Source: Bin87 sp964347975 (lineage in GTDB: Bacteria > Chloroflexota > Dehalococcoidia > Lucifugimonadales > UBA3495). From it: 64,000 nt of DNA. Location of the stretch: the NCBI GenBank assembly GCA_964347975.1, contig CAYGAY010000003.1, forward strand, positions 1-64,000, given 5' to 3'. The notes beneath the pieces were generated by a model. It did not search any database and was not told where the DNA came from. It saw only the letters and a program-made list of their open reading frames with translations. The position numbers and the translations under genes are program-made. Shown here in pieces: positions 58,323 to 64,000 of this stretch; position 1 is the stretch's first letter, and every line of letters begins with the position of its first letter.

Positions 58323-59942
58323 ATGGCCGAGTCAATCACGTCTGCCCAACTGGACGAGCTGTTCAAGGGAAGTACCCAGTTCGCCCTGGTGGATGTGCGC
58401 GAACCTGGGGAGTACAACGCCAGCCACATACCGGGCAGCAGCCTCATCCCCCGACGGATGCTGGAATTCAACCTGCCGACGGCGGCGCCCCATCCCCGCA
58501 CGCTGTTGGTGCTGTGCGACGATGATGGCCGCCGGGTGGCCCGGGCCGTGGAGACCGTGGAGGCGATGGGGTTCTCCAACGTGGGATGGCTGGAAGGGGG
58601 CGTCAACCGGTGGATGAGCCTGGATTATCCCACCGAATGGGGCGTCAACGTTCCCAGCAAGGATTTCGGCGAAAAGGTGGAAGTGGTTCACCATGTGCCG
58701 GAAATCGACGCCATCGAGTTAAAAACCCGCATGGACCGGGGGGACAAGATGGTTATTCTCGATACCCGCACGCCGGAGGAATACCGTCGTTTCTGCATTC
58801 CCGGCGGACGCAGCCTTCCCGGAGGGGAGTTAGCCCTGCGCATCACCGACGTTACCGCCGACCTGGACCCGGAGACTACCGTGGTGGTCAATTGCGCCGG
58901 ACGCACTCGCAGCATTATCGGAACCCGGATTTTGCAGCGCATGGGGCTGGCCCGCGAGGTGGTGGGCCTGAAAAACGGAACTTCGGGTTGGGTATTGGCG
59001 GGCTATGATCTGGAGGCCGGCGCCGACCGGGACATCCTCCCCCAGGTCAGCCCGGAAGGGCTCGCCGCCGCGGAAGCCTACGCCGACCGTTGCGCTGCCG
59101 AGGATGGCGTCCGTTTTCTGGATATTGAAGGACTGGACCAACTCGCCGGCCGCAGCATTAGCGAAAGCGTTTATTTCATCGACGTTCGAACTTCCGAGGA
59201 GTACGACCGCGGGAGGATTCCAGGGTTCCGGTGGTTCCCCGGAGGCCAATGCGTCCAGCGTAGCGACGACGTTGCGGTGGTGAAGAACGCGCCGGTGGTA
59301 TTCTGTTGCGACGGCAAAGCGCGGGCGGCGCTTACGGCGTCCTGGTATCGGCAGTTAGGCTATGAGGAAGTGTACGCGCTGGACGGCGGCACCGCCGCCT
59401 GGGTTGCCGCCGGGCGGCCTCTGGAAACCGGCTTCAGCCTGAGCGCCCTCAGTGACGGCTCCATCAGCGGCGACACCGAATCGGAGCTTCTCGTGAACGC
59501 TCGCAAGTCCGTGCCTGCGGTAACCGCTCTTGAACTGCACAACGACCCGTCGGATGTGGTCATCTTCGTGGATACCAGCCAGGACTTCGCCCGCGGCCAC
59601 GTTCCGGGCAGCCGCTGGGTTCCCCGCGGCTGGCTGGAGTGGCAGGTGAGCGAACACGTTTCCGACCCGGGCGCCAGGGTGGTGGCGACTTGCGTGGACG
59701 GCCGGCAATCTCTGCTGGCGGCGGCGACGCTGCTCCAAATGGGCTATGCCAGGGCCGCCGCGTTGGCCGGCGGGATGACGGCGTGGCGGGCGGCCGGTTT
59801 GCCGGTGGAAGAGGGTCTCACCGGGGTGATGCGCACCCCCGCCGACGCGGTGTTCAGCGGGCCGGATCGCACCTACGCCGATATGCAACACTACCTGCGC
59901 TGGGAAACGGCGCTGGGCGAAAAATACGCTCCGGGCGCATGA
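58323..59942 (+). CDS. Four-domain rhodanese-like sulfurtransferase
   Basis: A 539-residue protein made of four tandem rhodanese domains, all with a plausible active-site cysteine: C65 in LLVLCDDDGRRVAR, C191 in VVVNCAGRTRSIIG, C329 in VVFCCDGKARAALT, C457 in VVATCVDGRQSLLA. CAGRTRS is a genuine sulfurtransferase loop. Typical start motifs are LVDVREPGEYNASHIPGSSL, ILDTRTPEEYRRF and FIDVRTSEEYDRGRIPG. No membrane segment is present. It starts 62 bases after the cysteine dioxygenase-like gene. Sulfane sulfur handling in thiol oxidation is the likely role. Confidence 0.92.
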   Translation: MAESITSAQLDELFKGSTQFALVDVREPGEYNASHIPGSSLIPRRMLEFNLPTAAPHPRTLLVLCDDDGRRVARAVETVEAMGFSNVGWLEGGVNRWMSLDYPTEWGVNVPSKDFGEKVEVVHHVPEIDAIELKTRMDRGDKMVILDTRTPEEYRRFCIPGGRSLPGGELALRITDVTADLDPETTVVVNCAGRTRSIIGTRILQRMGLAREVVGLKNGTSGWVLAGYDLEAGADRDILPQVSPEGLAAAEAYADRCAAEDGVRFLDIEGLDQLAGRSISESVYFIDVRTSEEYDRGRIPGFRWFPGGQCVQRSDDVAVVKNAPVVFCCDGKARAALTASWYRQLGYEEVYALDGGTAAWVAAGRPLETGFSLSALSDGSISGDTESELLVNARKSVPAVTALELHNDPSDVVIFVDTSQDFARGHVPGSRWVPRGWLEWQVSEHVSDPGARVVATCVDGRQSLLAAATLLQMGYARAAALAGGMTAWRAAGLPVEEGLTGVMRTPADAVFSGPDRTYADMQHYLRWETALGEKYAPGA

Positions 59943-59970
59943 TAGCCTTCGCTGCAAAGAAGGTGGCATT

Positions 59971-60660
59971 ATGACGACACAGGCCCCAAAATCGCCCGTT
60001 GTTCCGGCGACGGATGATGCCGAGGACTTTCCGCTCTTCCCGCTGGTCGGCCAGTTGCGGTTGAATCTGGCCGCGTTGGGCGTTGACCATCTGGCGCCGG
60101 ACTTCAACGAACGTTTTTTCCGGCTTGCCAATGACAACCACCGGTACAAGTTGGAATACTCAGCCCAGGGAGAACTGGTTGTTATGCCTCCTACCGGAGC
60201 CGAAGGGAGCCACGGCGAGCAGGGCATCAATGCCCCACTTTTCTTTTGGGGCTTGGACAACCCCGGTCGCACCTTTCCTCAAACTGCGCTGTTCCGTTTG
60301 CCTGGTGGCGCTCAATACATGGCGGATGCGTCCTGGATTAACGAGGAGCGGTACGCCAGCCTGACGCCGGCGGAGCGGCAAGGAACCATCAATGGAGCGC
60401 CGGATTTCGTGATTGAACTGCATTCGCATTCCGATAGCCGGCGGGCCGGTCTGGCGAAGATGCAGGATTGGGTGGATGCCGGCGCGCTGCTGGGCTGGTA
60501 TATTGACCCTTACCGGCGGCGTGTCCATGTGTACCGGGCTGGGCGGGAGGTTGAAATACTGGACGACCCGGAAACCCTTTCCGGTGAGGACGTGTTGCCC
60601 GGTTTTGTGTTTGCGGTCAGGCGGCTGGTTTTTGACCGTTACGAGACCCGCGAAGTCTAG
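59971..60660 (+). CDS. Uma2 family protein
   Basis: A 229-residue Uma2/DUF820 protein. It has the N-terminal LRLNLAALGVDHLAPDFNER segment, then YSAQGELVVMPPTGAEGSHG. The nuclease core has Asp119 in YMADASWINEERY, Glu149 in DFVIELHSHSDS and Lys163 in LAKMQDWVDAG, followed by LLGWYIDPYRRRVHVYRAGR and the tail LSGEDVLPGFVFAVRRLVFD. It is paralogous to the gene at 62305 and the deletion derivative at 62989. The context is a thiol-oxidation gene set; the link is unclear. The last bases overlap a small minus-strand gene. Confidence 0.88.
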   Translation: MTTQAPKSPVVPATDDAEDFPLFPLVGQLRLNLAALGVDHLAPDFNERFFRLANDNHRYKLEYSAQGELVVMPPTGAEGSHGEQGINAPLFFWGLDNPGRTFPQTALFRLPGGAQYMADASWINEERYASLTPAERQGTINGAPDFVIELHSHSDSRRAGLAKMQDWVDAGALLGWYIDPYRRRVHVYRAGREVEILDDPETLSGEDVLPGFVFAVRRLVFDRYETREV

Positions 60661-60914
60661 CCGCCGGCATCCCGGGGGATCTCCACCAGGTCGCTTTCCT
60701 CCGGGTTGGGCTCGATACGCAGGGTCTGGACGATGCGGTTGTAGGCGGTTTCGCTGGCGTGGGCGTCGCCGACGTGTTGGGTGGCGGCGTCCTCGGCCCG
60801 GCGGCGGTCGTCATAGATGTCGTACCAGCCGCATTGGGCGCAGTCCAAGCGCCATTCGGTGCGCCCCGTGGGAATCTGCTCGGCAATCTCGACTATGATG
60901 TGCAACGTCGTCAT
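60657..60914 (-). CDS. Small CxxC/H-containing protein
   Basis: CCAGGAGACGCTG precedes ATG 60914. The 85-residue product has WRLDCAQCGWYDIYDDRRRA, then EDAATQHVGDAHASETAYNR. The spacing Cx2C...Hx4H is that of a small zinc-finger-like domain. The C-terminal part is IVQTLRIEPNPEESDLVEIP. No family is recognised. It converges with the Uma2 gene, overlapping by four bases. Confidence 0.6.
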   Translation of the reverse strand: MTTLHIIVEIAEQIPTGRTEWRLDCAQCGWYDIYDDRRRAEDAATQHVGDAHASETAYNRIVQTLRIEPNPEESDLVEIPRDAGG

Positions 60915-61096
60915 CAGCGTCTCCTGGCCTGGTTGGCTTCCCAGGCGGAACCGATTGTTGCGGCTTCGCGCCACCATGTCAAACGGCTGGTTTGCCGGGT
61001 CTTGCCGCCATGCCGCCGGCGTGGGAAACTGGCACGGCGTCGGCGCCAGGCCGGCCCGCACTCTTGATTGACGACATTCGCGGAGGCGCTAACCCG

Positions 61097-62302
61097 ATGA
61101 CCACTCAGCAAAACCCGTCAGACACCCAGGCCGGGGACGCGGCACGGCCCGACTTCCTGCAAATGGACGGCGCCGACGCGTCGGATGCCGACGAGAACTC
61201 CGACAATTGGTACGGCTGGCCGCACAAGAAGGTCGAGCCGGTTACGCTACAGCGCCCGGACGGAAAAACGGAGCGGGTTCGCACTCCCGTGATGGAGCTG
61301 GAGGGTCTGATTACGCCCACCGAGCTGCATTACGTCGTGCAACACTTCGGCGTGCCGGAGACGATGGCGGCAAAGGACTGGTTCCTGTCGGTTGACGGCG
61401 AGGTCAAGAAGCCGCTGCGTCTGACCTATGACGACGTGCGCCGGTTTCCGTCCCGCTCGGTGCGTACAGTTATGGAGTGTTCCGGCAGCGACGCCACCTA
61501 TTTTGAGTATTTCAGGGGCGAGGGGCCAAAGCCGTCGCGTACCCAGGAGCGCATGATTCTCTCGGGCAGCGAGTGGACAGGCGTGCCGCTGGCGGCCATT
61601 CTCAACGAAGCCGGCTTGACCGGGCGGGCTACCCACGTCCGGGCCGAGGGCTGGGACGAAGGAGTGCCGGCCACCGCCGACGAGGGCACGGCCCCCTTCT
61701 TCTACGACAAGGGCCTGCCTTTGCAGAAAGCCCTGCATCCCGATACCATCCTGGCCTACGCTCAGAACGGGCAGGTGCTGGAGCACTTGCACGGCGCGCC
61801 CATCCGCTTGCTGGCGCCGGGCTGGTCGGGCAACTGGTCGGTCAAGTGGCTGCGACGCCTGGAAGCATTGGACCACGAGCCGGATTGCTGGTACCACTAT
61901 AACTTTTACTACTACGGGAATTCTCCCGACGACCCGAACAAGGAACTCATCACCACAATAGGCGTCAAGTCGCTGGTGTCGCAACCCAACGACGACACGA
62001 CGACGCTGCCCGCCGGCAAGCACGCGGTGCGGGGGTACGCCTGGAGCGGCAGCGGGGCGATTACCCAGGTGGACGTAAGCGTGGACGGCGGCAAAAGTTG
62101 GCAGCCGGCCCGACTGGAAGAACCGTCGGAGCGCTGGATGTGGCGTCGCTGGTCGTGGGTGTGGGAGGCCACACCCGGCCAGTACAACGTGATGTCCCGG
62201 GCCACGGACAGCGTGGGGCAAGTCCAGTCTCACGAACCGCGTTACAACAATATGCGAAAGAACTTCAGCGCCATCGTGGGGTACGACATAACGGTGGCGT
62301 AG
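61097..62302 (+). CDS. Sulfite oxidase-like molybdopterin enzyme
   Basis: A 401-residue molybdenum oxidoreductase. CGGAGG precedes the ATG. The Mo-pterin domain has AKDWFLSVDGEVKKPLRLTY and VRTVMECSGSDATYFEYFRG, with Cys128 as the Mo ligand ('ECxG'). Next come SEWTGVPLAAILNEAGLTGR, APIRLLAPGWSGNWSVKWLR, and the dimerisation domain YAWSGSGAITQVDVSVDGGK followed by SWQPARLE, as in sulfite oxidases. No heme domain or Tat signal is seen. It should oxidise sulfite or a related substrate. It stands three bases before the next Uma2 gene. Confidence 0.9.
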   Translation: MTTQQNPSDTQAGDAARPDFLQMDGADASDADENSDNWYGWPHKKVEPVTLQRPDGKTERVRTPVMELEGLITPTELHYVVQHFGVPETMAAKDWFLSVDGEVKKPLRLTYDDVRRFPSRSVRTVMECSGSDATYFEYFRGEGPKPSRTQERMILSGSEWTGVPLAAILNEAGLTGRATHVRAEGWDEGVPATADEGTAPFFYDKGLPLQKALHPDTILAYAQNGQVLEHLHGAPIRLLAPGWSGNWSVKWLRRLEALDHEPDCWYHYNFYYYGNSPDDPNKELITTIGVKSLVSQPNDDTTTLPAGKHAVRGYAWSGSGAITQVDVSVDGGKSWQPARLEEPSERWMWRRWSWVWEATPGQYNVMSRATDSVGQVQSHEPRYNNMRKNFSAIVGYDITVA

Positions 62303-62304
62303 CC

Positions 62305-62985
62305 ATGACGACTACCGCGAAGCATTCTGCCCCGACCACTGCCACTGCGGATGACGGCGCCGCGGCAGCGATGCCGTTGGCGGCCCCGTTGCGGCTGAAC
62401 TTGTCGGCGTTGGGGATTGACGCCGGCGCGCCCGACTTTGCCGAGCGGCTATGTCTGCTATCCCGAGACAACGAACCCTACGAATTTGAATACTCGGCGG
62501 AAGGAGCATTGATCGTAATGCCGCCAACCAGTCCCGACAGCAGCAGGGGTGAGCAGGGAATCAACTACGGCCTCTTGGGATGGGGTTTGGAGAACCCCGG
62601 AGAAACCTTCCCGCAGACGGTCATGTTCCACCTGCCCAGCGGGGCCAGATATATGCCTGATGCCTCCTGGATCAACCAGGAGCGTTACGACAGCCTTACC
62701 GACGGGGAAAGACGCGGCACAATCGACGGCGCGCCCGACTTCGTAGTCGAGGTTCGCCCCTGGTCGGACAGCCGGCGCGACGGGCTGGCCAAGATGCAAG
62801 AATGGATGGACGGCGGCGTGAAGCTGGGCTGGTACATCGACCCTTATGCGCGGCGCGCGTACATCTACCGGGCCGGTCAGGGAGTTGAGGTTTTGGAGAA
62901 CCCCCAGACGCTATCCGGCGAGGACGTGCTGTCCGGCTTCGTTTTCGAGGTCGGCCGGCTGGTGTTCGACCGTTACCCGGTCTAG
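62305..62985 (+). CDS. Uma2 family protein
   Basis: A 226-residue Uma2/DUF820 protein, paralogue of 59971-60660. Motifs: LRLNLSALGIDAGAPDFAER, YSAEGALIVMPPTSPDSSRG, YMPDASWINQERYDSLTDGE, DFVVEVRPWSDSRRDGLAKM, KLGWYIDPYARRAYIYRAGQ and LSGEDVLSGFVFEVGRLVFD. The metal Asp, Glu and Lys are all in place. It begins two bases after the stop of the sulfite-oxidase-like gene, so it is in one transcript with it. Confidence 0.9.
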   Translation: MTTTAKHSAPTTATADDGAAAAMPLAAPLRLNLSALGIDAGAPDFAERLCLLSRDNEPYEFEYSAEGALIVMPPTSPDSSRGEQGINYGLLGWGLENPGETFPQTVMFHLPSGARYMPDASWINQERYDSLTDGERRGTIDGAPDFVVEVRPWSDSRRDGLAKMQEWMDGGVKLGWYIDPYARRAYIYRAGQGVEVLENPQTLSGEDVLSGFVFEVGRLVFDRYPV

Positions 62986-62988
62986 GCG

Positions 62989-63279
62989 ATGAAGGCTCGC
63001 GAGGCATTGCCGGGGGCCAGCATGGCAACCGCCAAACCACAGCCGATGCCGGTTGCCGGCCCAGAATCGGGTGACGCGGCTACACCACCGGGTTTGCCGC
63101 TGGCGGCCCCGTTGCGGCTGAACCGGTTGGCGCTGGACATTTTTCGTCCAGGGCAACCCGTTGAAATTCTGAACAACCCGGAAATACTGTCCGGTGAGGA
63201 TGTTCGGCCCGGCTTCGGGTTCGAGGCGAAGCGGCTCAGATTCGCCGGCCACGGCCAGTTGTCCGGCAATGGAGACTAG
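62989..63279 (+). pseudogene. Internally deleted Uma2 gene
   Basis: The frame of 96 codons has the Uma2 head LPLAAPLRLNRLALDI joined straight to the tail FRPGQPVEILNNPEILSGED then VRPGFGFEAKRLRF. Compared with 62305-62985 about 130 residues are missing, including the whole nuclease core with its Asp, Glu and Lys. The reading frame was kept across the deletion. It is probably a non-functional derivative of a third tandem copy. It starts three bases after its paralogue. Confidence 0.75.
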
Positions 63280-63283
63280 AAGC

Positions 63284-64000
63284 ATGACGAGCATTGCATC
63301 CATCCTGGAGCAGGCCCCGGTGGTGGCGGCCGAGTGGGCGGAGGAGCGGGCCGACCGGCAGCAGCGCACCAAGGCCGACCCGGCGGACTATTCGCGGCTG
63401 GCGCAAATCGGCGTGCCGCTGATGGCGACGCCCACGGACCTGGGCGGCACCTGGGAGAGTATTGAGCAGTCGGCGCGGCCCATCTGCTCCATGCTACGGA
63501 CGCTGGCTACCGGCGACCCGTCGATCACCCTGGCCAGCGCGATGCACCACCTGGTTCTATCGTCCTGGCGGCTGCCCACCGTTCCGGAGCCGTTCACGGC
63601 CGGCTGGATAAAGCAGCGGAAGGAAGTGTTCGACAGTGTGCACAGCGGCTGCTGGTGGGGCACTATTGTCAGTGAGCCGGGCTCAGGAGGCGACACCGCC
63701 CGGACCGCCAGCGTCTGCGAACCGGACGGCGTGAGCGATTTCGGCTATCGGATATCGGGACAGAAGCATTTCGGCAGCGGTTCCGGCCTCACTTCCTTTA
63801 TGACCACCCGGGCGCTGGCCGCCGGGGAAGCCGCGCCGGACCTGTTCTTCATGGAAGTTCGCGATCATCCGTGGGACGGCTCTACCGGATTGAAACTGAC
63901 TGCCGAGTGGCGCGGCCACGGCATGAAGTCCACCAACAGCCATGCTTTTGAGTTTTCCAACTTTCCGGCCACCCGCGTGGCCTGGCCGAACCACCAAGCG
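63284..64000 (+). CDS. Acyl-CoA dehydrogenase family protein (N-terminal part)
   Basis: The frame starts at ATG 63284 after GGAGACTAG and is open to the window end (239 codons). The helical N-domain has YSRLAQIGVPLMATPTDLGG, DPSITLASAMHHLVLSSWRL and the beta domain begins at GCWWGTIVSEPGSGGDTART with ISGQKHFGSGSGLTSFMTTR. These match the N-terminal and middle domains of acyl-CoA dehydrogenases and of the related flavin monooxygenase group (DszC/HpaB-like). The FAD and catalytic base regions lie outside. With sulfur genes upstream a desulfurisation-type (DszC-like) enzyme is possible but not shown. Confidence 0.85.
   Translation, partial: MTSIASILEQAPVVAAEWAEERADRQQRTKADPADYSRLAQIGVPLMATPTDLGGTWESIEQSARPICSMLRTLATGDPSITLASAMHHLVLSSWRLPTVPEPFTAGWIKQRKEVFDSVHSGCWWGTIVSEPGSGGDTARTASVCEPDGVSDFGYRISGQKHFGSGSGLTSFMTTRALAAGEAAPDLFFMEVRDHPWDGSTGLKLTAEWRGHGMKSTNSHAFEFSNFPATRVAWPNHQA

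Overview
The window is about 62% GC by eye, gene-dense, and reads as a bacterial chromosome segment. The gene style points to Chloroflexota, probably near SAR202 or Dehalococcoidia: CaiB/BaiF CoA transferase, MmgE/PrpD protein, LLM flavin oxidoreductase, peptide-type ABC importer, Uma2 paralogues and many small membrane or coiled-coil proteins. This placement is inference from gene content; no rRNA or marker tree is available here. No phage, plasmid or CRISPR module is present.

Layout. 1-1.8 kb: the edge of a decayed polysaccharide locus (asparagine synthase tail, glycosyltransferase scrap, flippase scrap) plus a Uma2 gene. 1.8-2.0 kb: tRNA-Arg(CCU) and tRNA-Ala(CGC). 2.2-5.6 kb: a coiled-coil protein, an NHL propeller and dnaA, which lacks the usual dnaN neighbour. 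5.9-9.1 kb: a three-gene operon of DUF262 protein, HEPN-like protein and DNA methyltransferase. 9.3-27 kb: mainly catabolic enzymes, rsmI and small hypothetical genes. 26.6-28.3 kb: a DUF4365 nuclease-like gene with a large unknown partner. 28.4-33.6 kb: ribosomal protein bL25, a DUF3800 protein and an ABC importer without ATPase genes. 34-43 kb: alcohol dehydrogenase, GrdB-like selenoprotein, MscS channel, sirtuin, recF, VWA protein and a Fur regulator. 43.7-46.9 kb: a secreted cadherin/Fn3 protein and a LON-domain protein. 47-50.7 kb: a same-strand group with two selenoproteins around a cation/proton antiporter. 51-54.4 kb: ispD, an unknown membrane gene, ispF and cysS. 54.4-64 kb: an FAD oxidase, an LLM oxidoreductase, and a thiol/sulfur set (cysteine dioxygenase-like, four-domain rhodanese, sulfite-oxidase-like) interleaved with Uma2 genes and ending in an acyl-CoA dehydrogenase.

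The strongest signal is three genes, each apparently split in two by a single in-frame UGA at the place where the family carries a redox cysteine. They are a GrdB-family reductase (UxxC), a TroA/BtuF-like cobalamin-binding protein (CxxU) and an OsmC-like peroxidase. Each UGA is followed at 10-14 nt by a hairpin shaped like a bacterial SECIS element. The organism therefore probably decodes selenocysteine, and the CxxU binding protein may be an undescribed selenoprotein. ORF callers would report all three as broken genes.

A second theme is genome erosion by short dispersed palindromic repeats. They abut or overlap the ends of pseudogenes and of recF, and two loci share a 67-bp composite copy. 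A MITE-like element with terminal inverted repeats lies upstream of ispD.
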